DNA from: Neorhizobium vignae | Lineage (GTDB): Bacteria > Pseudomonadota > Alphaproteobacteria > Rhizobiales > Rhizobiaceae | DNA: 64,000 nt | Reading direction: 5' to 3' | NCBI RefSeq assembly: GCF_000732195.1 | Contig: NZ_JNNU01000009.1 | Span: forward strand, 124,001-188,000 | In this document: piece after piece, positions 45,128 through 54,507 of the stretch | Numbering within the stretch: the stretch's first letter is position 1 | Layout of the letters: every line of letters begins with the position of its first letter | Notes under the pieces: model-generated | The model's database searches: none | Told to the model about the DNA's origin: nothing | What the model saw: only the letters and a program-made list of their open reading frames with translations | Translations under genes and position numbers: made by a program

Positions 45128-46008
45128 CGGCCGGAACCGAACGCTTTTTCCTGGGCGTCGATGGCGGCGGCACCGGCTGCCGCGCCCGTATCGAAGACCA
45201 AGCCGGCTCCGTTCTTGGACAGGGTCTTTCCGGCCCTGCCACGACGCGGCTCGGTATCGAACAGGCCTGGGCCTCGATCTCGCGCGCGTTCAAGGCCGCC
45301 TTCGACGAAGCCGGGTTCGGGTCCGACGAGATAGGCCGCACCCATGTGGGCATCGGGCTTGCCGGCACCGGCCGCAAGGGGTCTGTCGAGGCCTTGAAGG
45401 CGATACCGCACCCGTTCGCCAGCATCGATTTCGTCAGCGACGGAATGGGCGCCTGCCTCGGCGCCCATTCCGGCCGCGACGGCGCGATCGTCATCGCCGG
45501 CACCGGCTCGATCGGTCTCGGTTTTGCCGAAGGCCGCAGCCTGCGCGTCGGCGGTTACGGATTTCCCATTTCCGATGAAGGCAGCGGCGCAGATCTCGGC
45601 CTCAAAGCCGTGCAGCTGGCGCTCCGCGCTCATGACGGACGGATCGAGAAAACCGCTCTGCTGATCGAGGTCATGCAGCGCTTCCAGAACGATCCTTTCG
45701 AAGCCATAGCCTGGATGGACCGTTCGTCCGCCACGGACTACGCCTCGCTTGCGCCGATGGTGATGCGGCATGCGGACCAGGGCGATTCCGCCGGCCGTCG
45801 CATCGTCCAAAGTGCTGCCGAACAGATCGACACGCTGGTCCGCACGCTGTTCGATCAGGGCGCTCCGCGCGTTACCCTGCTTGGCGGCCTGTCGAGCCCG
45901 CTGGAGGCCTGGCTGGCACCGGACGTCCGCCGCCGGCTGAAGCCCGCCGACGGCGATGCCGTCTCAGGCGCGATCATTCTCGCCCGCCAAGCTGTCAAGG
46001 CCTCCTGA
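45124..46008 (+). CDS. N-acetylglucosamine kinase (BadF/BadG family)
   Basis: 294 residues. ATP-binding signature FFLGVDGGGTGCRARI, adenosine motif IVIAGTGSIGLGFAEG and GGYGFPISDEGSGADLGLKAV, as in the NagK/GspK branch. It phosphorylates free GlcNAc (possibly GlcN) in the cytoplasm. Translationally coupled to murA, and followed after 127 bp by murQ, whose product also yields GlcNAc-6-phosphate. Confidence 0.9.
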   Translation: MTAGTERFFLGVDGGGTGCRARIEDQAGSVLGQGLSGPATTRLGIEQAWASISRAFKAAFDEAGFGSDEIGRTHVGIGLAGTGRKGSVEALKAIPHPFASIDFVSDGMGACLGAHSGRDGAIVIAGTGSIGLGFAEGRSLRVGGYGFPISDEGSGADLGLKAVQLALRAHDGRIEKTALLIEVMQRFQNDPFEAIAWMDRSSATDYASLAPMVMRHADQGDSAGRRIVQSAAEQIDTLVRTLFDQGAPRVTLLGGLSSPLEAWLAPDVRRRLKPADGDAVSGAIILARQAVKAS

Positions 46009-46042
46009 ACCCCAATCCCGCCTTCAGAAAGGCTGAGTGACG

Positions 46043-46059
46043 TGGAATAATATATTCCA
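46043..46059. promoter_or_regulatory. Candidate RpiR operator upstream of murQ
   Basis: TGGAATA-ata-TATTCCA: perfect 7-bp arms with a 3-bp spacer. It lies nine bases upstream of a promoter-like TTGACT (46068-46073) with TAATCC 17 bp further (46091-46096). Together with the copy at 43768 it suggests that one regulator controls two start points in this cluster. Confidence 0.7.
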
Positions 46060-46135
46060 ATTTTTCATTGACTCATGGAATGGATGATCCTAATCCTTTG
46101 AGGAAAGGATAACAAAGGGTGAGGAGCAACATCGT

Positions 46136-47113
46136 ATGACGCCGATCCTGCGAAGCGCTGCGCCGCCCTCCGATCTCGAAGGCAGGGTCATGAGCGACGA
46201 ACGGCTGATATCCGAACTGGAAAGACTGGTTTCGGAAGACCGCAATCCCCGCTCCATGGATATCGATCTGCTGCCCACAATCGACGTGCTGCGCGAGATC
46301 AACGAAGAAGACCAGGGCGTTCCCGCAGCGGTCGAGAAGGTAATCCCGCAGATCGCCGAGGCCGTGGAGGAAATCGTTCGCGCTTTCCAGAAGGGCGCCC
46401 GGCTGGTCTATATCGGCGCAGGCACCAGCGGCCGCCTCGGCGTGCTCGATGCGTCCGAATGCCCCCCGACTTTCAGCGTCCCGGAAGGCATGGTCGTCGG
46501 CCTGATCGCCGGCGGCGACCACGCCCTCCAGCACGCCGTCGAAGGCGCCGAGGATAGCCCGGAACAGGGCCAGCAGGATCTCGTCGACATCGGCCTGACC
46601 GCAGACGACGTCGTTGTCGGCATCGCCGTCAGCGGCCGCACGCCTTACGTCATCGGTGCCTTGAACTATGCCAAGGAGCTTGGGGCGAAGACGGTCGCCC
46701 TCTCCTGCAATCCCGATGCCGTCATCGCCGATATCGCCGATATTGCCATTTCGCCGGTCGTCGGCCCGGAAATCCTCACCGGCTCAACGCGCCTCAAATC
46801 CGGAACGGCCCAGAAGCTCGTACTCAACATGCTGACCACGGCGAGCATGATCCGCATCGGCAAGAGCTATCAGAACCTGATGGTCGATCTGCATGCCAGC
46901 AACCAGAAGCTCGTCGCCCGCGCCGCCCGCATCGTCATGCAGGCAACCGGCTGCACGACGGAAGAGGCGCGCGGCGTGCTTGACCTCACAGGCAACGACG
47001 TCAAACTGGCGATCCTGATCGCGCTGACGGGAATGGATGTCGATACGGCGCGCGTGGCGCTCGACAATGCGGGAGGCTTCCTCCGCAAGGCAATTGATGG
47101 GAAGACGGCGTAA
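46136..47113 (+). CDS. murQ: N-acetylmuramic acid 6-phosphate etherase
   Basis: 325 residues (GAGGAG upstream; a second ATG at 46190 is also preceded by AGGCAGGG). The SIS-domain enzyme removes the D-lactyl ether from MurNAc-6-phosphate, giving GlcNAc-6-phosphate. Diagnostic stretch: [21 protein letters not shown] with the catalytic Glu in ASECPPTF and a second acid in [10 protein letters not shown]; also [21 protein letters not shown] at the N-terminus. It has its own promoter and operator. Confidence 0.96.
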   Translation: MTPILRSAAPPSDLEGRVMSDERLISELERLVSEDRNPRSMDIDLLPTIDVLREINEEDQGVPAAVEKVIPQIAEAVEEIVRAFQKGARLVYIGAGTSGRLGVLDASECPPTFSVPEGMVVGLIAGGDHALQHAVEGAEDSPEQGQQDLVDIGLTADDVVVGIAVSGRTPYVIGALNYAKELGAKTVALSCNPDAVIADIADIAISPVVGPEILTGSTRLKSGTAQKLVLNMLTTASMIRIGKSYQNLMVDLHASNQKLVARAARIVMQATGCTTEEARGVLDLTGNDVKLAILIALTGMDVDTARVALDNAGGFLRKAIDGKTA

Positions 47114-47190
47114 AGCTGCTGAATGCCGGCCGCGGCTCGAATGTGGCTGGGTCGAGACGACGAACAGATATCAGAAGAGGGAGAATAAAA

Positions 47191-48711
47191 ATGGGAAGAC
47201 ATCTTTCGACTAAATTCCTGTCCGTCCTTGCGCTGGCCGTCACCATCGGCGCGACCGCGATCGCCTCGCCGGCATCCGCCGCGTCGCTCAAAATGGCCTG
47301 GAAGCAGGATGCGACCGGCCTTGACCCGCACAAGCAGACTGCATTTTCCTCGATCCGCCTGCTGGAACTGATCTATGAGCCGCTCGTCCGCCTCAACAAG
47401 GACCTGCAGATCGTCCCGGCCGTCGCAGCTTCGTGGGAATTCGCACCCGACGCCAAGCAACTGACCTTCAAGCTTAACCCGAACGCAAAATTCCAAGACG
47501 GCAAGCCGGTAACGGCCGCCGACGTGAAGGCCTCGTTCGAGCGCCTTCTCGACGAAAAGACCGCGGCTGCCGCGCGCGCCAACTTCCTGTCGATCGCCTC
47601 TATCGAGACGCCGGATCAGACGACGGTCGTCTTCAAGCTGTCGCAGCCGGACGTGCCGCTCCTGACCGCCATGGCGAGCATCAACGCCGCCATCGTACCA
47701 GCCGCTGAAATCGCTGCCGGCACCATCGGCACCAAGGCGCTCGGCTCCGGCCCGTTCAAGCTCGACAAGTGGGAGCCGAATTCCAAGGAAACGCTCTCCG
47801 CCAACAAGGACTGGGCCGGCGGCAAGGTCGCCATCGACGGCATCGACATCAGCGTCCTGCCGGACGAGACCGCGATCCTTGCGGCGCTGCGCACCAAGCA
47901 GGTGGATTTCGCGCTGATCAACGATCCGCTGGTCGCAACTCTGGTACCGAAGGAGCCAAGCCTTGTGCTCAACCGCACGCCGGTTCTGGCCTACCACGTG
48001 CTGCAGATGAACCCGTCCCGCAAGCCGATGGACGTTCTCGCCGTGCGCCAGGCGATCTCCTGCGCCATCGACCGCAAGGACGTGCTCGACACGGCTTCGG
48101 TCGGCGAAGGCAAGGTCACCGGCCCGCTGACCATGCCGGGCTACACGTCCGATGCCAGCACGCTGTTCTGCTACAAGCAGGATATCGCCAAGGCGAAGAA
48201 GCTGATGGCTGACGCAGGTTTTGCGAACGGCTTTACCGCGACCGTGATCGCCGCCAATGGCGAACCTGCAACTGCGGCTGCAGAGGCCCAGGTCCTGCAG
48301 TCCCAGCTGGCCGAAATCGGCGTCAAGCTCAACATCAAGATGATGGAGCTCAACGTCTATGTCGATGCCTGGCTGAAGGGCGACTTCGACATGGCGGTGG
48401 CGCTGAACGGCGGCCGCGCGGATCCTTACTCCATGTATAACCGCTACTGGACCAAGACCGGCAACCTGCAGAAGGTCACCAACTACATCGACGATACGCT
48501 CGACAGCCTGATGCAGAAGGGCCGCGTCGAGACCGACCCTGCCAAGCGCAAGGTCATCTTCGCCGACTTCGAAAAGCACCTTGCCGAAGTTTCGCCCTGG
48601 GTCTGGCTCTACACGTCCTACAGCTACACCGCACAGCAGAAGAACGTGCAGGGCTTCGTGCCGACGCCGGAAGGCTCGCTGTTCGGCCTGAGCAAGGTCA
48701 CGTTGCAGTAA
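47191..48711 (+). CDS. ABC transporter solute-binding protein, family 5 (likely muropeptide)
   Basis: 506 residues with a Sec signal peptide (MGRHLSTKFLSVLALAVTIG, cleavage after ASA). Family-5 core: LDPHKQTAFSSIRLLELIYEPL, PNAKFQDGKPVTAADVKASFERL and FDMAVALNGGRADPYSMYNRYW. Placement between murQ and anmK indicates a peptidoglycan-derived ligand such as an anhydro-muropeptide or murein peptide. Ligand assignment is inference. Confidence 0.92.
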   Translation: MGRHLSTKFLSVLALAVTIGATAIASPASAASLKMAWKQDATGLDPHKQTAFSSIRLLELIYEPLVRLNKDLQIVPAVAASWEFAPDAKQLTFKLNPNAKFQDGKPVTAADVKASFERLLDEKTAAAARANFLSIASIETPDQTTVVFKLSQPDVPLLTAMASINAAIVPAAEIAAGTIGTKALGSGPFKLDKWEPNSKETLSANKDWAGGKVAIDGIDISVLPDETAILAALRTKQVDFALINDPLVATLVPKEPSLVLNRTPVLAYHVLQMNPSRKPMDVLAVRQAISCAIDRKDVLDTASVGEGKVTGPLTMPGYTSDASTLFCYKQDIAKAKKLMADAGFANGFTATVIAANGEPATAAAEAQVLQSQLAEIGVKLNIKMMELNVYVDAWLKGDFDMAVALNGGRADPYSMYNRYWTKTGNLQKVTNYIDDTLDSLMQKGRVETDPAKRKVIFADFEKHLAEVSPWVWLYTSYSYTAQQKNVQGFVPTPEGSLFGLSKVTLQ

Positions 48712-48752
48712 TCGCGAAAGCATGACGGTACGGATACGAGGTTGGTGAACGA

Positions 48753-49715
48753 ATGAGTTACCTGGCGCGACGGCTGTTGACGTTTCCGCTCGTGATGCTC
48801 GGGGTCTCCATCCTCGTGTTCGTCGCAATTCGACTGGTGCCGGGTGACGCGATCACCGCGATGCTCGGCACCGAAGCCGGCCTTCTGACGCCGGCGCAGA
48901 GGGCGGCGCTCTCCGCCTATTTCGGCATCGACAAGCCGATCCTGGTGCAATACTGGAGCTGGCTTCTCGGCGTCCTCCAGGGCGATCTCGGCATTTCGGT
49001 GATCCACGGCAAGCCGGCGCTCACCATCATCCTCGAACGTTTTCCGCTGACGCTGCAGCTCGCGTTGATGTCCATGTGCGTGGCGCTTCTCGTCGGCCTG
49101 CCGGCCGGCGTGTTCGCCGCCACCCGCAACGAAAAGATCTCCGATCTTGCGGTGCGGATCTTCGCGATGATCGGCCAATCGACCCCCAATTTCGTCGTCG
49201 GTCTGCTGATCATCTATGCGTTGTCGGCCGGTTTCGGTATCCTGCCGACCATGGGCGAGTTCACGCCGTTCCTCACCGATCCGCTCCGCAATCTCGGCCA
49301 GATGATCCTGCCGGCGATCACGCTCGGCTTCGCCTTCGCCGCCTCCGTCACCCGTATCTCGCGCTCCGCCATGCTCGATGTGCTCTCCGACGACTATGTG
49401 CGCACCGCCCGCTCGAAGGGCGTGCCGAAACGCAGCGTCATCTGGCGCCATGCCCTGCCGAATGCGCTGATCCCGGTCGTCACCCTGAGCGGCGTCGAAT
49501 TCGGCTATCTGCTCGGCGGCGCCGTGCTGGTGGAGCAGATCTACGCCCTGCCCGGCCTCGGCCGTCTCGTCCTCGAAGCGATCCTGCAGCGCGATTACGC
49601 GCTGGTGCAGGGCTGCGTCCTGTTCATTGCCTTCAACTTCATGGTGGTCAACCTGCTCGTCGACCTCGCCTATGTGACGCTTGATCCGCGCATCCGGCTC
49701 GGAGAGAGCAACTGA
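48753..49715 (+). CDS. ABC transporter permease, DppB/YejB type
   Basis: 320 residues, MSYLARRLLTFPLVMLGVSILVF start and FIAFNFMVVNLLVDLAYVTLDPRIRLG end typical of DppB. EAA loop: MLDVLSDDYVRTARSKGVPKRSVIWRH. Shares one base with the following gene. Confidence 0.94.
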   Translation: MSYLARRLLTFPLVMLGVSILVFVAIRLVPGDAITAMLGTEAGLLTPAQRAALSAYFGIDKPILVQYWSWLLGVLQGDLGISVIHGKPALTIILERFPLTLQLALMSMCVALLVGLPAGVFAATRNEKISDLAVRIFAMIGQSTPNFVVGLLIIYALSAGFGILPTMGEFTPFLTDPLRNLGQMILPAITLGFAFAASVTRISRSAMLDVLSDDYVRTARSKGVPKRSVIWRHALPNALIPVVTLSGVEFGYLLGGAVLVEQIYALPGLGRLVLEAILQRDYALVQGCVLFIAFNFMVVNLLVDLAYVTLDPRIRLGESN

Positions 49716-50554
49716 TGTCGATGCTTCGCGCAATTTTCAGCCATTCCAGCGGCAGGATCGGCGGGACGATCGTCGTGATCTATGTGGTTGTCGCGCTGCT
49801 CGGCATGTTCGGCGTCACCCCTTACAATCCCCTGCAGCAGTTCCGCATCGACCGTCTGCATGCGCCGAACGCCGTCTACTGGATGGGCACCGACCTGTTC
49901 GGCCGCGACGTCGCCAGCCGGCTGATGAACGGCATCGGCCAGTCCTTCCTCGTCGCCTTCTGTTCGGTCGCTCTCGCAACACTTGCGGGAACCGTGCTCG
50001 GCCTGACCGCCGCGTGGTTCGGCAAGGCCTGGGACGGCATCGTCATGCGCATCATGGACGTGCTGCTCGCCTTCCCGGCCATCCTGCTCGCCCTCCTCAT
50101 CATCGCCGTTGTCGGCCCCGGCACCTGGACGAGCGTGGCTGCCATCGCCATCGTCTACACGCCGATCTTCACCCGCGTGGTGCGTGGTCCGGCTCTCTCG
50201 ATCAAGGCCCGCGAATTCGTCGATGCCGCCCGCACCTTCGGTTCCAGCCGACGCTATATCCTGACCCGCCATCTGCTTCTCAACCTGGTCGCGCCGCTGA
50301 CCGTGCAGGTGACGTTGGCGCTCGCGTGGTCGCTGCTGACCGAGGCCGGCTTGAGCTTCCTCGGCCTCGGCACCCAGCCGCCGGCCTCCTCGCTCGGGCT
50401 GATGCTCGCCGACAGCCGCAACCTGATGGAAAACGCGCCCTGGCTCCTGATCTTCCCGGCGGTCGCCATCATGATCAGCATTCTCGGCTTCAACCTGCTC
50501 GGTGACGCCTTGCGCGACATACTCGACCCCAAGACGCGGAGGTCCGCGCCATGA
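49715..50554 (+). CDS. ABC transporter permease, DppC type
   Basis: 279 residues, N-terminal helix then MGTDLFGRDVASRLMNGIGQS, the conserved DppC periplasmic block, and EAA loop IKAREFVDAARTFGSSRRYILTR. The C-terminus NLLGDALRDILDPKTRR is typical. Overlaps the ATPase gene by 4 bp. Confidence 0.94.
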   Translation: MSMLRAIFSHSSGRIGGTIVVIYVVVALLGMFGVTPYNPLQQFRIDRLHAPNAVYWMGTDLFGRDVASRLMNGIGQSFLVAFCSVALATLAGTVLGLTAAWFGKAWDGIVMRIMDVLLAFPAILLALLIIAVVGPGTWTSVAAIAIVYTPIFTRVVRGPALSIKAREFVDAARTFGSSRRYILTRHLLLNLVAPLTVQVTLALAWSLLTEAGLSFLGLGTQPPASSLGLMLADSRNLMENAPWLLIFPAVAIMISILGFNLLGDALRDILDPKTRRSAP

Positions 50555-52296
50555 CGCCGCTTCTCTCGGTATCCGGCCTGCGCGTCGGTTTCGGGCGCGA
50601 TCCGAAGCAAAACGAGATCGTCAAAGGCGTCAGCTTCGACCTGGATGCCGGCGAAACACTGGCGATCGTCGGAGAAAGCGGCTCCGGCAAATCAGTCACG
50701 GCGCTCTCCATCAACCGGCTCGTCGATTTCGGCGGCGGTCGCATCATCGGCGGTTCGATCACCCTGAAACGTGCCGACGGCAGTATTCTCGACATCACCG
50801 GGGCGCAAGAACCGGTGCTCGAAAAGATCCGCGGCTCCGAGATCGGCATGATCTTCCAGGAGCCGATGACCTCGCTCAACCCGGTGCTGACGATCGGCCG
50901 CCAGATCGAGGAATCGTTTCGTCTGCATCGCGGACTGACCGGCAGGCAGGCGACGGCCGCGGCGAAGGACGCGCTCGACCGCGTCCGGATTCCCGATGCG
51001 GCGCGACGCCTCAAATACACCCCGAACCAGCTTTCCGGCGGCATGCTCCAGCGGGTCATGATCGCCATGGCGCTTGCCTGCAATCCGCGCCTGCTGATCG
51101 CCGACGAACCGACGACCGCACTTGACGTCACCGTCCAGGCGCAGATCATGGCGCTGCTCGGCGAGTTGAAGCGCGAGACCGACATGGGGATGATTTTCAT
51201 CACCCATGACATCGGCCTCGTTGCCGGCATTGCCGACAAGGTCATGGTCATGCAGGCCGGCGAAGCGGTCGAACAGGGACCGCTCGGCGACGTCCTCGAC
51301 CAGCCGAAACACCCCTATACCCAGCATCTGCTGAGCGCCGTGCCGCATTTCGAGTCCGGCCGCGCCGCCCGTTCCGATTTCAGCCGGGAAAAATCCGAGG
51401 CGATTGTCCCTGCCCTGAAAGTCGATGGCCTGACGGTCCGCTTCAAGGTGGCCGGCAGCATCCTCTCCCGCTCGCCGGGCTCGGTCCATGCGGTCGAGAA
51501 TGTCGGCTTCGACCTGATGCCGGGAGAGACGCTGGCGATCGTCGGCGAAAGCGGCTCCGGCAAGTCGACCACCGCCCGCGCCATCCTCGGGCTCGTGAAG
51601 CCCACCCGCGGCAGTTTTTCCGCCAACAACGGAAGGATCGTCGATGGCAGCGATCCCTCCGTGCAGATGGTCTTCCAGAACCCCTACGCCTCGCTCAACC
51701 CGCGGCTTCGCATCGACAGCATCCTCGCCGAACCGGTGATCGCCGCCGGCGGCCGGATCGATGCCGAAACGCGGGCCAAAATGGTCGCGCTGCTCAAGCG
51801 CGTCGGCCTGCCCGAAAACAGCCTGCTGCGTTACCCGCACGAATTCTCCGGCGGCCAGCGCCAGCGCCTCTGCATCGCCCGCGCGCTGATGCTCAATCCG
51901 TCGATCGTCGTGCTCGACGAGGCGGTTTCGGCGCTGGACGTGTCGGTACAGGCCAAGGTGCTGGAACTGCTGGTCGATCTGCAGCACGAATACGGCCTCG
52001 CCTACCTCTTCGTGTCCCATGACATGGCCGTCGTCGAACGCATCGCCCACCGCATTGCGGTGCTCTACGCAGGCCAGATCGTCGAGATCGGTAACGCGGC
52101 ATCGCTTCTGTCCAACCCGCAGCATTCCTATACCAAGCGGCTGATCTCCGCCGTGCCGAGCATCGAGCGCCGCAACCAGCATTTCGAACTCGATACCCGC
52201 CAGGTTCCGTCTCTGGTTCGGCCACCGGGTTTTGAGCCGCCGCCCGCCGAATGGCAGACCTGTGGACCGGATCACCGGGCGCGGGCGGAAGCCTGA
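50551..52296 (+). CDS. ABC transporter ATPase, fused DppD-DppF type
   Basis: 581 residues with two nucleotide-binding domains. Half one: GESGSGKSVTAL, LSGGMLQRVMIAMAL, LLIADEPTTALD. Half two: GESGSGKSTTARAI, FSGGQRQRLCIARAL, IVVLDEAVSALD, where DEA replaces the usual DEP, a common tolerated change. It powers import through the two preceding permeases and is the second fused ATPase of this design in the window. Confidence 0.95.
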   Translation: MTPLLSVSGLRVGFGRDPKQNEIVKGVSFDLDAGETLAIVGESGSGKSVTALSINRLVDFGGGRIIGGSITLKRADGSILDITGAQEPVLEKIRGSEIGMIFQEPMTSLNPVLTIGRQIEESFRLHRGLTGRQATAAAKDALDRVRIPDAARRLKYTPNQLSGGMLQRVMIAMALACNPRLLIADEPTTALDVTVQAQIMALLGELKRETDMGMIFITHDIGLVAGIADKVMVMQAGEAVEQGPLGDVLDQPKHPYTQHLLSAVPHFESGRAARSDFSREKSEAIVPALKVDGLTVRFKVAGSILSRSPGSVHAVENVGFDLMPGETLAIVGESGSGKSTTARAILGLVKPTRGSFSANNGRIVDGSDPSVQMVFQNPYASLNPRLRIDSILAEPVIAAGGRIDAETRAKMVALLKRVGLPENSLLRYPHEFSGGQRQRLCIARALMLNPSIVVLDEAVSALDVSVQAKVLELLVDLQHEYGLAYLFVSHDMAVVERIAHRIAVLYAGQIVEIGNAASLLSNPQHSYTKRLISAVPSIERRNQHFELDTRQVPSLVRPPGFEPPPAEWQTCGPDHRARAEA

Positions 52297-52308
52297 GGAT
52301 GTAACGAT

Positions 52309-53334
52309 ATGAAAGACAAAGTTTCAGCCAGTCCCGAACTTGCAGCCGTTTTCGAACGGGCCTTCGCCCCGCTCGAACAGTCCGTCATCGACAGGCGCAT
52401 TCCGGGCGGGGTGCTCGGCATCGTCGACCTGAAATACGGGCGGATAACACGCGCCGTCGGCTCTGCGCAGGTCGTTCCGGTTGATCGTCCGATGACCGTG
52501 GACACCTGGTTCGACCTCGCGTCGCTCACCAAGGTGATCTTCACCACGACGCGCATCTTGAAGCTCGCCGATGAAGGCACGATCGATCTCGACGCACCGC
52601 TCACCACCCTGCTACCGGACCTGCGCCAATACAATGCAGAGGCCTGGGAGCGGAAGATCACCTTCCGACAGTGCCTCGGCCATCAGACGCCGTTTCCGGG
52701 TGTCGAGCCGATCTATACGTATGGCCGCGATCCGGACCTGCTGCGCGCTTTCATCCTGCAGCGGGAATGGAAAGCCGGTCCGCCGGTCTATTCCGACATC
52801 AACTTCATCCTGCTCGGCTTCGCGCTCGAACGGCTGGCGAAGAAGACGATCCGTGAGATCGATCCCGGTCCGGGCTTCGCCTGGTCTGCCGATCCGGAAA
52901 ACTCGGCCGCCACCGAAGACTGTGCCTGGCGGCAGCGGATCCTCTCGGGCGAGGTGCACGACGAAAATTGCTCGGCGCTGCAGGGTTCCGGCCACGCGGG
53001 CCTGTTCGGCACGGTAAAGTCGGTTCTGGACTACGCCGAAAGCCTGCTCGACGGCACCGGAGCGTCCGGGAATGCGATAACGCTGATGCGCACGCCGCTC
53101 TCGAACCGGCGCACCCATGGCTGGGAACATCCCTATGCCGACTGGTGGGGTGGCAATCTATGCAGCTCCGGAACGATCGGCCATACCGGCTTCACCGGCA
53201 CCAGCCTGCTGATCGATTTCGACAGGGGCCGTGCCGTGACCCTCCTCACCAACCGCATCCACCCGACCCGCCATTTCGACAGCGGCATCCTGCCGCTCAG
53301 GCAGGCGGTCTGCAATCTCGTCAATCAAACCTGA
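52309..53334 (+). CDS. Beta-lactamase-fold serine hydrolase, possible cytoplasmic MurNAc-peptide amidase (AmiE-like)
   Basis: 341 residues without a signal peptide. Class C beta-lactamase/DD-peptidase motifs: SLTK (Ser72, Lys75), YSD at residue 161 in place of Tyr-x-Asn, and HTG in [12 protein letters not shown] in place of KTG. In the B. subtilis murQ cluster the homologous-fold AmiE (YbbE) is an amidase that cuts MurNAc from L-Ala. Location between a peptide importer and anmK makes the same role likely here, but inside the cell. Alternative: an esterase or D-amino-peptidase of the same fold. Confidence 0.8.
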   Translation: MKDKVSASPELAAVFERAFAPLEQSVIDRRIPGGVLGIVDLKYGRITRAVGSAQVVPVDRPMTVDTWFDLASLTKVIFTTTRILKLADEGTIDLDAPLTTLLPDLRQYNAEAWERKITFRQCLGHQTPFPGVEPIYTYGRDPDLLRAFILQREWKAGPPVYSDINFILLGFALERLAKKTIREIDPGPGFAWSADPENSAATEDCAWRQRILSGEVHDENCSALQGSGHAGLFGTVKSVLDYAESLLDGTGASGNAITLMRTPLSNRRTHGWEHPYADWWGGNLCSSGTIGHTGFTGTSLLIDFDRGRAVTLLTNRIHPTRHFDSGILPLRQAVCNLVNQT

Positions 53335-53344
53335 GGAGCTGATC

Positions 53345-54460
53345 ATGGAGCCAATCTGGGCTGTCGGTCTGATGACCGGAACCGTTCTCGACGGCAATAT
53401 CGACGTGGCGCTGCTGAAGACCGACGGCGAGACGATCGAGACGTTTGGCGCCTACACGCTCGCCCCCTATCCGCCGGAAATTCGCACCCTCCTTGAGGAG
53501 ACACTCGCGCAGGCCCGCGTCTGGAATTTCGAAGGACCCGATCCCGCGATCTTCCGCGAGGCCGAGGAAGCGCTGACGAAGGCGCAGTCCTACGCCGTCA
53601 AGGACCTCGTCGAGAGCACGGGGCTGACCATGGCCGATATCGGCATCGTCGGTTTCCACGGCCAGAGCGTGCTGCACCGTGCGCCGACCAAGGACAGGCT
53701 CGGCGATACCCGCCAGCTCGGTGACGGCGAACTGATGGCCTCCATCCTCGGCACCAGGGTCGCCTACGATTTCCGCTCGGCGGATGTCCGTGCCGGCGGC
53801 CAGGGCGCGCCGCTTGCCGCCGCCTATCATTCCGCTCTGCTGCGCGGCGTCGATACGAGCGGCGATACGGCCGTGCTCAATCTCGGCGGCGTTGCCAACA
53901 TCACCTGGTGGGACGGCAAGGACCTGATGATCGCCTTCGACACGGGCCCGGCCAATGCACCGCTCAACGATTTCATCAAGGCACGCGGCCTCGGCGAAAT
54001 GGACCGCAACGGCGCACTCGGTGCCTCCGGCAAGGTCGACGAGGACCGCCTCGCAAAACTCCTCGAGCACCCCTATCTCACGGCGCCCTATCCCAAGTCG
54101 CTTGATCGTTTCGACTTCACCGCGGCCATGGCGGACGGCCTGGACGACGCGACAGGCGCGGCAACGCTTTCGGCCTTCACGGCATCCGCGGTCGGCAAGG
54201 CTCTCGATCTCCTGCCGCACCGGCCGAAACGGCTGATCGTCAGCGGCGGCGGTCGTCACAACCCGACGATCATGTCGATGATCGAAAGCCGCGCCGGCGT
54301 CAAAGCCGTTTCCGCCGATACGCTCGGCTGGCGGGGCGATGCGGTCGAGGCGGAATGTTTTGCATTCCTCGCGGTGCGCGTGCTGCGCGGCCTGCCGATC
54401 AGCTTTCCGACCACGACCGGCGCACCGAAGCCGATGCTGGGCGGGCGCCTCGCCGGCTGA
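53345..54460 (+). CDS. anmK: Anhydro-N-acetylmuramic acid kinase
   Basis: 371 residues. It opens 1,6-anhydro-MurNAc and phosphorylates it to MurNAc-6-phosphate, the MurQ substrate. Recognised by [19 protein letters not shown] (P-loop; the usual GTSLDG is GTVLDG here), [49 protein letters not shown] and [12 protein letters not shown] with the catalytic Asp. It follows the hydrolase gene by 10 bp. Confidence 0.94.
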   Translation: MEPIWAVGLMTGTVLDGNIDVALLKTDGETIETFGAYTLAPYPPEIRTLLEETLAQARVWNFEGPDPAIFREAEEALTKAQSYAVKDLVESTGLTMADIGIVGFHGQSVLHRAPTKDRLGDTRQLGDGELMASILGTRVAYDFRSADVRAGGQGAPLAAAYHSALLRGVDTSGDTAVLNLGGVANITWWDGKDLMIAFDTGPANAPLNDFIKARGLGEMDRNGALGASGKVDEDRLAKLLEHPYLTAPYPKSLDRFDFTAAMADGLDDATGAATLSAFTASAVGKALDLLPHRPKRLIVSGGGRHNPTIMSMIESRAGVKAVSADTLGWRGDAVEAECFAFLAVRVLRGLPISFPTTTGAPKPMLGGRLAG

Positions 54461-54507
54461 CCGGCCATTCCATTGCAATTTCAGGGTCGGGGGGACTCTT
54501 AAACACC

